Origin: Granulicella sp. L46 | GTDB taxonomy: Bacteria; Acidobacteriota; Terriglobia; Terriglobales; Acidobacteriaceae | Reading direction: 5' to 3' | NCBI RefSeq assembly: GCF_009765785.1 | Contig: NZ_LMUT01000016.1 | Span: 194,212 to 258,211 of the forward strand | Length of the DNA stretch: 64,000 nt | In this document: positions 8,684-17,842 of the stretch, one piece after another | How positions within the stretch are numbered: position 1 is the first letter of the stretch | How the letters are laid out: every line of letters begins with the position of its first letter | Translations under genes and position numbers: made by a program | Notes under the pieces: generated by a model | The model's database searches: none | What the model was told of the DNA's origin: nothing | What the model saw: the letters and a program-made list of their open reading frames with translations, nothing else

Positions 8684-9853
8684 TCATCCTTTGGCCGGTG
8701 GCGGAACAAGCGTCTTCCTCTTGCGCCTCCTGTCTTTTTTCATTTTGTCTTGGCATTGGCGGTTGCAGAACGTTTTCTCTTTATGCGCTTCTATCTCGAA
8801 TAACTTATCGCAAGCGGGACACTTCCCAACCCGGACACCGGCCACACGCTCCGCATAGATGGCGGCAGCAATTGCTTCCAACGCGCAGCGAGCATAGATA
8901 ACCAGAACGGGCAGTAATTCCTCTTGATCTATGAGGTAGTCGAGCAATGCACCTCCGCGTTGCATGTTGCGCTCAAGGTCTGGATTAGGCTTCTTGGGGA
9001 CGAATTCGATGGAGTACGCCGAAGGCGGAGGAGCGTAAAACCAATGCTCTAACTCTTGCTGACGCTGATGCCTAATTGCAGCACCTTTCTTCATCTGGGC
9101 TAATGTTTCCTGGTACTTTTCGGCGGCCTGGCGGGGCGTCTCTGAAGTTATTCCTGTAACGCGGCGAAGCTGCTCTAGGTCGTGCTGAGATGGTGGCGGA
9201 GCGGAATCACCGAAGTAGGTATGCGGATAGATGCCGGTCAACATGAGGAGCAATTGCTTGAGCTCATCTGTGGGGTCGGTGTCGTTCTTAGGACGACCCG
9301 CAAATATGGCTTTGCTAGCCGAACTCAACGTGTCCCGCTCGATCACCATCTCTGCGCACCTTTGCCAGCGTTTGAAATCGGTCCATGAAATCTGCTGGTC
9401 GTAAGGCAGGAATTCGCCGTTTTCGCGCAGAAAATCCAGCGCTTGCCGCTCCGTCGTTACCTTTAGAAATTCGTCTCGTACGTTGTATGCATCGCAGGGG
9501 CGATGTGCCCAGCCCTCGATTCGACCCACATCGGTGTTGCCTTCCGTCGCGTCCCTGAATATTTCATCGACAAATCGTCCGCTGGTGCTCTGAAAGACAA
9601 CTTCGCCCGATTGCTCAATTTGCCGGACACGGGGAATCTTGGCGTAATAGCTAACTGCTATGGGCATCGCTGAGATGTTCCGCTGCTTAGTGCCGTACAG
9701 CGCAGCTGTGGCTTGTTCCGGGCCTGTTGGCGGCTCTACCATTCTGTCGCAGTAGAACTTCAATTGCGCCTCTGACAGTGTCCCACTCCCGATCGAGACC
9801 CGGCGGTCCAGCTTTTCGAGTGTTATTGTTTTCGCCGTCATCTTTTTTTTCAT
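8684..9853 (-). CDS. Unknown protein with CGNR-like zinc finger
   Basis: 389 aa. The first 290 residues show no motif I recognise. The C-terminus has a Cys4-type zinc site: VGKCPACDKLFEI, then KTFCNRQCQDKMKKDRRRKRK, which resembles CGNR zinc-finger proteins, where C-N-R near the C-terminus binds nucleic acid. The basic tail fits DNA or RNA binding. Two ATGs are possible (9853, and residue 5 at 9841). The gene is divergent from the AlpA module across a 103-nt region with G/C-run palindromes. Probably a regulator or mobile-element accessory protein; confident as a gene, weak on role. Confidence 0.7.
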   Translation of the reverse strand: MKKKMTAKTITLEKLDRRVSIGSGTLSEAQLKFYCDRMVEPPTGPEQATAALYGTKQRNISAMPIAVSYYAKIPRVRQIEQSGEVVFQSTSGRFVDEIFRDATEGNTDVGRIEGWAHRPCDAYNVRDEFLKVTTERQALDFLRENGEFLPYDQQISWTDFKRWQRCAEMVIERDTLSSASKAIFAGRPKNDTDPTDELKQLLLMLTGIYPHTYFGDSAPPPSQHDLEQLRRVTGITSETPRQAAEKYQETLAQMKKGAAIRHQRQQELEHWFYAPPPSAYSIEFVPKKPNPDLERNMQRGGALLDYLIDQEELLPVLVIYARCALEAIAAAIYAERVAGVRVGKCPACDKLFEIEAHKEKTFCNRQCQDKMKKDRRRKRKTLVPPPAKG

Positions 9854-9868
9854 GCATCCCCCTATGTG

Positions 9869-9895
9869 CCCCCTAGACGGGGGATAAGACCCCCG
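9869..9895. promoter_or_regulatory. Overlapping palindromes between divergent genes
   Basis: CCCCC-tagac-GGGGG (9869-9883) overlaps CGGGGG-ataaga-CCCCCG (9878-9895). The two share the central G-run, so they are mutually exclusive as hairpins or alternative operator half-sites. They lie in the divergent promoter region of the CGNR-like gene and the alpA-like gene, a plausible binding place for the AlpA-type regulator. Binding is inferred only from position. Confidence 0.45.
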
Positions 9896-9956
9896 ATTAG
9901 GATCGCCGCAGACGCAATGCTACATCATCCAGCGAAAGCAAACCTTAGGGATAACG

Positions 9957-10157
9957 ATGGCAGAGAACCTGATACGGCTTTCGGAAGTAATGAAGCGAGT
10001 ACCTTACTCTCGCAGCACCATATATCTAAAGGTTGCCCGGAACGAATTTCCGCAACCTGTCAGCCTGGGCGCACGCGCTGTGGCATGGGTGGAGTCTGAG
10101 GTCGACGGCTGGATAGCAAAGCGGATTCTCGGTGGGTGGCGTGGGGAGGAAGAGTAA
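9957..10157 (+). CDS. AlpA family phage-type transcriptional regulator
   Basis: 66 aa winged helix-turn-helix of the MerR/AlpA excisionase type: LIRLSEVMKRVPYSRSTIYLKVARNEFPQPVSLGARAVAWVESEVDGWI follows the AlpA pattern almost position for position (start near position 6, S.STIY, FP.P..LG.R...W...EV..W). AlpA proteins activate integrase or excision genes of P4/CP4-57-type elements, and CP4-57 also sits in ssrA. The stop overlaps the next start (TAATG), so it leads a tightly packed operon. Role: control of island excision or replication genes. Confidence 0.88.
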   Translation: MAENLIRLSEVMKRVPYSRSTIYLKVARNEFPQPVSLGARAVAWVESEVDGWIAKRILGGWRGEEE

Positions 10158-10486
10158 TGCGCGCTCACGGACCTCTTTTCGATTTGGCCGCTGACGAGTC
10201 CGCAAAGGAGGCTGGGCGGTCGAGGGCGGCGGCGAAGTGCCGTGACTATCTCTTAGCTTTTGTGCGTGACGCCGTGCGAAGGGCGGCGTTATCTAGGCTG
10301 GATCGGCTGGCGACCTCCGATGATGCTTACTCATTCATGGCGGATGTGGGGAAGGATGCGGCGGAACTGGGCAACGCGGAGGGGGCGATCTTCAGTGGGG
10401 ATGAGTGGGAGGCGGCGGGTTGGAAACCCTCCAAACGCAAATCAAACCATGCCCGCGTGATCCGAGAGTGGAGGCTGCGCGGGTGA
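10157..10486 (+). CDS. Unknown phage-module protein
   Basis: 109 aa from the ATG at 10157, which overlaps the alpA-like stop codon and has GGGAGGAAG just upstream; a start seven codons earlier lacks this. The protein is helical and basic at the end (EWEAAGWKPSKRKSNHARVIREWRLRG), which looks like a small DNA-associated phage protein. The next gene starts at an overlapping GTGA. I do not recognise a family. Its position suggests a replication or partner role. Confidence 0.65.
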   Translation: MRAHGPLFDLAADESAKEAGRSRAAAKCRDYLLAFVRDAVRRAALSRLDRLATSDDAYSFMADVGKDAAELGNAEGAIFSGDEWEAAGWKPSKRKSNHARVIREWRLRG

Positions 10487-11478
10487 GTCGATATCGCAAA
10501 GTGGAGGTCCGGACCTGGGGAGATGAGAAGTTCCGCAAGCTGTCGCCTATGCCGTCTTGCGGTCAAGGGCTATGGCTGTACCTGATGACGGGGCCGCATA
10601 CCACCTCTGTTCCTGGACTGTTTCGAGCGGGTAGAGCGGCGCTGGCGGAGGCGCTTGGCTGGTCGCAGGATGCCTTTGACAAAGCCTTTGAGGAAGTCTT
10701 TCGGGAAGGCATGGCGAAAGCCGACTGGCATCACCGTGTCGTATGGATTCCGAACGCGATAAAGCACAACCAACCGGCAAACCCAAACGTCGTCAAGTCC
10801 TGGTGGGCGGAGCTTGATCTGATACCAGAATGTGAGCTGAAAGTGGTGGGCGTTGCTGGGATCGCTGCGGGGCTGGCGGCGATGAATCCAGTATTTTCAG
10901 AGGCGTTTGCTTTGTTGAAGCAACCGTCGAAGACTTCCGGAAAGCCTTCCGCAAAGCATTTGGGTAAGGTTATGGCGAATCAGGAACAGCAACAGGAACA
11001 GGAACAGCAAGAGACTCTCGCGCTCACCGCTGTTGCTGTTGTCAACGGCCCCATGAGCGCCGACCAGGTGGAGCGAGTGTATGCGGCTTATCCACGACAC
11101 GTAGGCAAGGCAAAGGCGATTGAGGCTATTCGCAAGGCAGTGGTCCGCCTTGGAACGGGCAAAGACTTTCCTGCGATGGATTGTGCAACGGCCCTGGTGT
11201 TTCTTCTTGAGGCGGTCGTGCGGTTTGCGGGGACTCCAGCGGGCAATGCTGGAAAATTCACGCCATACGGAGCAACGTGGTTCAACCAAGCAAGGTACTT
11301 TGACAATGAAAAAGAGTGGCTACATGGAACCAATACGGGATATTCGGCAGGAAATGGCGCTGGTGCCCTCGCCTCACGCGCTCTCGCAGCACGCGAACAG
11401 GCAAGAGCGGCAATCGAAAACGGTGGATCTGTTGACAGCGCTTGGAATGGCGAGGCGGCAGGTGCTCGAAGGTGTTGA
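10483..11478 (+). CDS. Putative replication initiator-like protein
   Basis: About 331 aa from the GTG at 10483, which overlaps the previous stop (GTGA) and has GGAGG upstream. The N-terminus (SRYRKVEVRTWGDEKFRKLS...LWLYLMTGPHTTSVPGLFRAG.A.LAEALGWS) looks like the winged-helix N-terminal domain of phage replisome organisers. A Gln/Glu-rich linker (EQQQEQEQQE) and a helical C-terminal domain follow. Together with the AlpA-like regulator this suggests a P4-like replication module, although no helicase or primase is encoded beside it. The replication role is inferred from architecture. Confidence 0.6.
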   Translation: MSRYRKVEVRTWGDEKFRKLSPMPSCGQGLWLYLMTGPHTTSVPGLFRAGRAALAEALGWSQDAFDKAFEEVFREGMAKADWHHRVVWIPNAIKHNQPANPNVVKSWWAELDLIPECELKVVGVAGIAAGLAAMNPVFSEAFALLKQPSKTSGKPSAKHLGKVMANQEQQQEQEQQETLALTAVAVVNGPMSADQVERVYAAYPRHVGKAKAIEAIRKAVVRLGTGKDFPAMDCATALVFLLEAVVRFAGTPAGNAGKFTPYGATWFNQARYFDNEKEWLHGTNTGYSAGNGAGALASRALAAREQARAAIENGGSVDSAWNGEAAGARRC

Positions 11479-11776
11479 GTTGCTGATGTACTCGAAGGCG
11501 CTCGAAGAATTTCCTGATGAGGCAATCGCGCTGGTGTTAACGCGGCTGGCGAAGTCAAAGCGCGGGGAATACGAGCCACGAATCCCTGAGCTAGGGGACC
11601 TGATTGATATGGTGCGGAAGGAAGCGCGGCGAATGGATCGACCACACGACTGCGTGATTTGTGGAAACTCGCGACAGGTGGTGGTTGAACTAGGTGGAGA
11701 GCGCTGGGTGAAGCCGTGCCAGTGCATCATCGAACGGAACGAGCGCCGGAAGGGGGTGGGGGGATCAAATCTCTAA
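11306..11776 (+). CDS. Unknown zinc-ribbon-like protein of the replication module
   Basis: 156 aa from the ATG at 11306 (150 aa from the alternative ATG at 11324), overlapping the previous gene by about 170 nt in another frame. The helical body (VEGVELLMYSKALEEFPDE.IALVLTRLAKSKRGEYEPRIPELGDLIDMV) resembles helicase-loader-type phage proteins. The C-terminal HDCVICGN...WVKPCQCIIERNERRK gives a CxxC...CxC zinc-ribbon-like site. It could act with the initiator-like protein upstream. The long overlap supports a compact phage-derived operon. No firm family. Confidence 0.6.
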   Translation: MKKSGYMEPIRDIRQEMALVPSPHALSQHANRQERQSKTVDLLTALGMARRQVLEGVELLMYSKALEEFPDEAIALVLTRLAKSKRGEYEPRIPELGDLIDMVRKEARRMDRPHDCVICGNSRQVVVELGGERWVKPCQCIIERNERRKGVGGSNL

Positions 11777-12293
11777 GGCAATCGTCTCCCTAGACCGTAC
11801 GTTAGGCACACTTACGTTTCCACAAAATGAATGTTTTTGGATTTCAACTAGGAATAATGGGACACCTTTTTCCGGTCAATCAGTCCTTCGGACACTGTGT
11901 GGACCCTGTGCAGGCGGGGAGAGACTATTCAGAAACGTGCCGCTTCTCGACTCAAGCGCATTTGTTATGCAAGGTCCCCAATCAGTTTGTCATTTGTAGC
12001 AAAGCGTGCGTCTTCAGAAAGTTGGGGCATGTTTGAGAAAGTTGGAAGTTGCCGAAACGCTGGTTCAGACAACAACACGATCTATAGCATATATTTACAG
12101 CCAATACGCCGCCCTTCGGGTAGTTGTGGGCCTCGCTGAGTGAATCGGCGATCTCGCACTCATCGAGAATCATTACTGACTACAAGAGCGTTTCCCATTA
12201 CCTATGTTCTTCCGAGGTAAACAACTCTCATTTCGCGAGTTGACCATGGGCGTCAACTGAGTGGCGCCCACGATAATCAAATACTGTCGAGGT
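11777..12293. other. Non-coding stretch after the replication module
   Basis: About 517 nt between the plus-strand module and the minus-strand genes. Short frames exist but none has a good ribosome site or a recognisable protein. A GAAAGTTGG motif occurs twice (12017-12025 and 12036-12044). No tRNA or terminator hairpin with a U-tract is obvious. Confidence 0.5.
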
Positions 12294-13151
12294 TCATTCA
12301 GGCAAATTCCCGGACTTGAACCATGATGGAAGCAAATTCGATGCAGACGAAGGCGCATCCGGAACGTTGAATGATCCAGAGGCAGACGTCCGAACCGCAG
12401 TGGTCGCCACTGAGGAAAAGTCTTGATCGATTATTCGGTATCTGACATCCATCCCGGACCACAACGTGGTCGCGGTTCTCCCCTGATACTCAGCATTGTG
12501 CAAGATTTCCACCGAGAGTTTCTCAATCTGCGCCCAAAAGTCCTGCAGCGAACTACACACTCGGAAGAAGTCATCTCGCAACTGAGCCTCGACAGGCACG
12601 AAGTCTGAGAGATCCCGATCGAACATCACTTTTGTCCAGGGGTTGTATTTATCTATTTTGTCTCTCGTGGGAATGAGGCGAATCTCGTTCGCATCCTTCA
12701 GAGTTGCCAAGACAGGATGGTGCAAACGATTCCTGTACACCTTTACGGTTGTCTCCGCGCTATCGAGCCGCTCGGTGTTGATTCTGGCTTCTTTTCGGGT
12801 GCAACCGCGGTAAAAGTTGGAAAAAGCTTTGGCGGCCTTGAGTGCCACCGCAACGGCCCGCTGGAGATTTGCCGAGATCTCTTCGGAAAACTTGAAATCG
12901 TCTGCCTTGCTCTCGATCTTCCTCCAAGCGCGTGCCATGTTTACATACGCTGTGTAGTTGTTCATCGCGAATGTTTCTATATTGGGGTCGATGCCACGCC
13001 GCAAATAGATAGACCCGGGAGCCCTGAGCGGAACAACATGCATCCGCCAAACCACCTCGTATTTCGACAAGTATTGCTGAAGTTGCGGCCATGTTTCCGT
13101 TTCCAACTCGTCGCCGTCGCGAAGCAGCGAAATTCCCTGATTTGGCTCCAT
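12294..13151 (-). CDS. Unknown protein, third gene of FRG cluster
   Basis: About 285 aa from the ATG at 13151, which has GGAGGG just upstream; an ATG 16 codons earlier (13199) is possible but lacks a ribosome site. The middle is helical and charged (YTAYVNMARAWRKIESKADDFKFSEEISANLQRAVAVALKAAKAF...) with YRNRLHHPVLAT, followed by a segment with many aromatics. The C-terminal 40 residues are Ser-rich. I do not recognise the family; a HEPN- or four-helix-like fold is conceivable from the helix plus RNRLHHP pattern but not shown. It follows two other minus-strand genes and may share their role. Confidence 0.6.
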   Translation of the reverse strand: MEPNQGISLLRDGDELETETWPQLQQYLSKYEVVWRMHVVPLRAPGSIYLRRGIDPNIETFAMNNYTAYVNMARAWRKIESKADDFKFSEEISANLQRAVAVALKAAKAFSNFYRGCTRKEARINTERLDSAETTVKVYRNRLHHPVLATLKDANEIRLIPTRDKIDKYNPWTKVMFDRDLSDFVPVEAQLRDDFFRVCSSLQDFWAQIEKLSVEILHNAEYQGRTATTLWSGMDVRYRIIDQDFSSVATTAVRTSASGSFNVPDAPSSASNLLPSWFKSGNLPE

Positions 13152-13287
13152 ATTCCCTCCAAAGAACAGCATGACGTTCTTTGACTGAAAGTCGATCATA
13201 GTTCAAGTTGATTTGCTGGCGGGTGGCATAGTTTATCGGTGCTTAATACGCCTGGTAAGGAACGCCGGCTTCCTGATTAGGACTTGG

Positions 13288-15331
13288 TTACGGGTTCACT
13301 GTTTCAGTGGTAGCCCAGTAGTTGAACGCGAATCCGAGCTCAAGTATGGGCGTGGCCGCGTCACCACAGAAAAAGCTGCATGGGCAAGTGAGGTAACTGT
13401 CGCCACAATTCGAACATGTTGTTGAAGCCACCTTGAACGCGCGCCGCGTCTCCAGACCGGTCTCGTTCCCGTCCGCGGTTGCAGTTGGTGAATCGGCCGA
13501 ATCGGATAATGCGGCCTCACCACCTTCAGTCGAGGCTGCGCGTTGCGGCGCCACCTTCCGTCGCGGATATAGATTTAGATTCTCTGGATGGACATACTCC
13601 AAAGCAGTATCTACGCCCTCCTCGAATGACGCGATACTCTCCGCCGCTTCCCGGACCCAGTCCGCAACGGATTCTGCAGGCGGAAAAGGTTGATCCCGGT
13701 TTAGCCAATCCAACACCTCGGTGCATCTTCCAAAGACCGAAACCGAGATTGCGTATTCGGGGAGTGCAAGGGAGAGATTAATCAAAAGCGGAGAAGCAGG
13801 GTCTTCCTTCTTCACTTCGGACGCGAGCTCCCGGTAAGCCTGAATCGTTTGGTCGAGTGCTTCTCGAGTGCGATGCATCACGATGGGCATCTGCAAATAG
13901 TTGTCTTCGAAAACCATGAAGCGGGCGTTGGCTGGAAAGATCAGGCGACGGCCATCCCGCCCCAAAATCTTCATCAGTTCCAGGGTACGCAAATCGAAGA
14001 GAGAATATTCCGCTTTTTCGCCTCTCGCCCATACGTAAGGAAACGCGATGGGTTCTTCCGCAATATTTTCTAGGAGAGCAGGTAGATGCGTCACGGACAT
14101 GCGGAACGATCTCGCGTCAACGCATGCCCAGGGAACTCGTCTGTCGGGATTGAGCTCCTTCGGAAACACATCCGTCTTTTCCAATTCCTCGCGGACATCG
14201 GCTTCGGACTTCTGGCTCCCGAAGTATTCGGAAACCAAAACGTTGTCACGGAAGTGATTATGGATTAGGCTCTTCCAACGTCCGATCTCGATGGCGCCAT
14301 CGACACGCCAAAGCTTTGTGTATTCCGTCTGGCGGCCGGCGCGCTTGAGATCCACATCGAGCCGGGTGATCATCTCTTCCGGCGTATAGGCGCGTATCGA
14401 GCCGTCGAGATGTCCGATCCGGTTCGTGGTGGCGTCGATCACGCTGTGGACGTAACGGCAAAGTAGCTTCGTCCGATCGGCACCGCTTTCGCTGTCGCGC
14501 AACTCCTCGGCTTCAAGGATGAGCTCCGCGCTCGTTTCTTTCGTTCTTCGTTGCCACCAGAATTCGGTGCGGTAGATTCGATGGAAGAACTGCTGACGTT
14601 CGTCCGCCGTGTGCGCGGTTACTCCGGTCTGAAGCGATGAGAGGTCTTCATTGAACTTCGGCCCATACCAGTAATCCAGCTCCATCGTGTGAGTCGCCGT
14701 ATCGGCCAATCCCACCATGTCCGGGTCGAGCCTCACTCTCACATTCACGGTTGCATCCTGCGCCATTCGGTGGAGTGTCCCCAGGAGCTCTTCGTTGAAG
14801 CGATTGAGGGGGCTTTCCGAGCGCCGCATGAATTGATGTGCAAACACACAAAGCTCCGATCTGGAATACGCCTGGTCGAACCATCGTGAGAGCCGTGAAT
14901 GCGACGAGACCGTCCTTGTCCGCCTGCTCGAAGATTTCCGGGAATGCTCTTTGTGCGAGACCTGCTGCTCGCAGAGCATGAGCTCCCGAATCCCAGGGGA
15001 TCTCAGAGCCTGTGAGCACGTCCGGACCTAGAAGATCTTTCAGACGGTCTGTGGACTGTTGAGGTACACCAAGAATTGTGGAGGCGATGAACTTCTTCCA
15101 TCGCTGCTTTATCTGCCCAAAGTCCTCGTCTGTTTCGGGCTCCATGACATGCGCGAGAACACGGGTGAGACCAGGCTCGAGGTAGACCGCGGCGGGAACA
15201 ACCCATCCCACCGGTCTGTGACGATCATGGCTGACGAGCTGGGGCATCCCGACGTCAGAGAGATTCTTCATAGAGTCGTAGAGGGCGCCGGTATCCATCC
15301 TCATGGACTTCCGATTGACTGAATCGCTCAT
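13288..15331 (-). pseudogene. Unknown gene interrupted by a frameshift
   Basis: Two adjacent frames read as one protein of about 680 aa. The first part runs from the ATG at 15331 (a GTG at 15382 is also possible) through AFTALTMVRPGVFQI; the second continues as ELCVFAHQFMRRSESPLNRFNEELL to 13288. The switch lies near 14855-14870 and corresponds to one extra base, since skipping one nucleotide restores the frame. The C-terminus is Cys-rich (STTCSNCGDSYLTCPCSFFCGD). No known domain is seen. Either a true mutation or a sequence error; codon use on both sides looks normal, which favours a recent event. It lies between the FRG gene and a gene of unknown function. Confidence 0.65.
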
Positions 15332-15687
15332 GATCGCTGCAATCTTAGTTTTCACGGAGGTTCTCGACTTGCGTGCAATCACCCTGCATCAAGGGTTATA
15401 GTGATGATAAGTCGGCCTATCGAAAGAAATCCGCCCGGACGTTCTCAATTGTCGAGAACAGGACAATGCACGTTTCCAGACCCGTGAAGGCTCGAAACGC
15501 GCAGTGGCGATTTGGCACAAAGGCAAGCATGCAGCCGGCTTACCAAGCAAAAACGCCTATAGCAGGACCAATCTTGGTTCGAGTTCCGACATTGCCAAAG
15601 TATTTATGAGGTCCTGCATTTGCGAGATGCAAAGAAGAATAATGCGTACCCATCGAAAAGACTCTGATAGCTCGATCGTATCGGCCT
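15332..15687. other. Gap in the FRG cluster
   Basis: About 356 nt between the FRG-domain gene and the frameshifted gene, both on the minus strand. No convincing coding frame. A GATTGAAAG-like AT-rich stretch near 15400-15430 could hold the promoter of the frameshifted gene. Nothing else is seen. Confidence 0.45.
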
Positions 15688-17649
15688 TCAACGCGGCTGA
15701 CAGATGTATTCAACAATCCTCGAAAAGAAGCTCGCGTATGGCCCAGATGCGTATCGCTTCTTGAGATCAAGCATGTAACCGTAGACATGATCTTCTGTGG
15801 AATTCGGGAACAGTCCGGCGAACGTCAATCCGCTGCTCCATTTTCCCGGCTTGAGGCGCAGGATGCATATCAGAGCTTCAGCCAGGCGGTTCGTGCCCGC
15901 GCCCTGCCCTCCGGTAAAAAAATGTGCCTTTTGGCGTGCGGCTCTCAGGGCATCCACTCCCAGTTGGCCGAGGGGATTGATGTGTCGGATCGACGATTCC
16001 AGGGTAGAGGTGAGAGGGCAGAACACATAAATCACTGGCCATGATTCCCTGGGGGTTTGCCGGTGCTGGTCCGATAGCTCTTCATACCAGGCCTTGGCAC
16101 CGTCGGTCGCGCAATATTTGTTCGTCGCAAACCAGAGTGCGACCTTCCAGGATTCGGTTATGTCCAAGCCATGCGTCGGGATTCCATAGTGTTGTGCGAT
16201 CGCCATAACTCCGATATCCCACGAACTCGCCGCACCCGTCGCCAGCCGCTTCCAAGCATAGTTAGTCGACAGCAGATTGTCCTCCCCGTTCACGGCATAC
16301 ATATGGTCCTGCAGCAGAAACTGGAGGACGGGATGGAAATCTTCGTAGTTCAATTTCGCCCGTGCATCCGCGGTCTGCAAAGATGGCTCGCGTGTCTCGT
16401 CCGCACCAAACAATAGCTGCCGAATGGCGGCTTCTCGTGCGACCCAGTAGGGCTTGGTCTGCCCGCGAAAGAACAAGGGCCGGTGGGTCGCCTCAGCAAG
16501 ACTTTGGATCACATGATCGGCGGCAGCGACTTCGTCCACATCGATAATCGGTATCGAATAGTGCCGCACTCGTTCGCGTCCGGACATTTTTTGTTCCGCC
16601 AACCAGGTTTTCGTTTGATCGCGGAAGACCGGGTTCGGAGAAAAACCGTACCACCCGTGGGGGGCGATGGAGCAAGCTTCAAATGCTGCGAAGTAATTCT
16701 TGTCTAAGAGCAAGCCCGTGTGGCCATCACTGACTGGGGTGGGCGTTTCAGTAGTCAACCAGAGTTCCAATCCAGACAATGAACCAGGTTCGATAGGAGC
16801 GATCCACTGGGGAGGATTATAGGGATGATACTCATTTCGAGGCAGTTCGTTCAGATCGTAGTTCGATGCACCGGGATATTGTGGTTCCGACAGGAATTGC
16901 AGAATCCACGCTTTAATTCCCAGGATGTCGCTTTTCTGCAAAATCGTGGCGTCAGCCTCGGTGTACCCCATGGATATTAGACCTTCAATGTTTTTCGCAG
17001 AATCCGATTTCGAGGGATGGGCCGCCTGTTCGAGGACATAGAGAGGAGTTGTGTAGTAACCGGAAAAGAATGTCCCACGGTCTATGTAAAGGGCATGCCA
17101 GCGCGTTGGCCATGAACGGGAGCCGGTGCCAGCTGCCTTCACTCCCGCGGGCATATCAGTGTTTTTTTTCAAAGCTACGCGAAGAGAAGCTAAATAGAGC
17201 TCTGCGAAAATTTCAAGCGGAAACCAGAGGCCGCAAGGCCACGGGTGCGCTGACTGCCAATCCATGACGAATATGTCCTCATTTTCCAACTTGCTCGGCA
17301 CGATTTCGAATGTGCTCGCGTGAGTCGGACTGCACTTTGGAAGTTGGAAGCCACATACGCCATAGATTCGAGATACGAACGTGTCTTCAAACAGCGACTC
17401 ATCTATGTCTTCCTGTTTCATGTTGTAAAGCTGGAACTTCAACGCAGCGACCAAGGCCTCGGCGACCTGACGGTCTCTTCCGAGATAGACACCGCCACGG
17501 TAATCAAAAAGCATGGGTGGCACAGTCTTCGTCTCATCGTCGACAGCCAAATGGGAATAGCCGTTGTGGCGACCTGCGTTGTAGGTCAATCCGAGTAGAT
17601 CAACCCAATATGGCGAGAGAGCATAATACGACGTAAAAACGTTGGACAT
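15688..17649 (-). CDS. FRG domain protein
   Basis: 653 aa, ATG preceded by GAGGTCAGC. The C-terminal half has an FRG domain: RPLFFRGQTKPYW, then AIAQHYGIPTHGLDITESWKVALWFATNKY, the family's FRGQ and QH.G.PT..LD.T..p..ALwFA motifs. The N-terminal 380 residues are unfamiliar and rich in aromatic residues. FRG domains occur in uncharacterised bacterial proteins, often in defence or mobile islands; the name comes from a conserved FRG motif and no activity is firmly established. It leads a set of three minus-strand genes with gaps of 305 and about 135 nt, so co-expression is possible but not tight. Confidence 0.8.
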   Translation of the reverse strand: MSNVFTSYYALSPYWVDLLGLTYNAGRHNGYSHLAVDDETKTVPPMLFDYRGGVYLGRDRQVAEALVAALKFQLYNMKQEDIDESLFEDTFVSRIYGVCGFQLPKCSPTHASTFEIVPSKLENEDIFVMDWQSAHPWPCGLWFPLEIFAELYLASLRVALKKNTDMPAGVKAAGTGSRSWPTRWHALYIDRGTFFSGYYTTPLYVLEQAAHPSKSDSAKNIEGLISMGYTEADATILQKSDILGIKAWILQFLSEPQYPGASNYDLNELPRNEYHPYNPPQWIAPIEPGSLSGLELWLTTETPTPVSDGHTGLLLDKNYFAAFEACSIAPHGWYGFSPNPVFRDQTKTWLAEQKMSGRERVRHYSIPIIDVDEVAAADHVIQSLAEATHRPLFFRGQTKPYWVAREAAIRQLLFGADETREPSLQTADARAKLNYEDFHPVLQFLLQDHMYAVNGEDNLLSTNYAWKRLATGAASSWDIGVMAIAQHYGIPTHGLDITESWKVALWFATNKYCATDGAKAWYEELSDQHRQTPRESWPVIYVFCPLTSTLESSIRHINPLGQLGVDALRAARQKAHFFTGGQGAGTNRLAEALICILRLKPGKWSSGLTFAGLFPNSTEDHVYGYMLDLKKRYASGPYASFFSRIVEYICQPR

Positions 17650-17842
17650 GCTGACCTCAATCTTAAGTTGTTTGCCAATCGTCTGATTTCAGTTCAAGAC
17701 TGCTGCGGTTCTGTAGGGGCTAATTTTATTGAAAGAAATCGCGAACAGGTGCCTAACGACTGTTTAGTCGAGCTGAAGATGGAAACAAACGCATGAGAAT
17801 ACACCCTTCGAAGCAGTTCATCGGCCCACCCTAAGGGTGCAC

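Noticed and set aside
5961-12025. 16-nt exact repeat GTCTTCAGAAAGTTGG at 5961 and 12010
   Set aside because: One shared 16-mer in 64 kb can occur by chance, the flanks differ and no element ends are seen.
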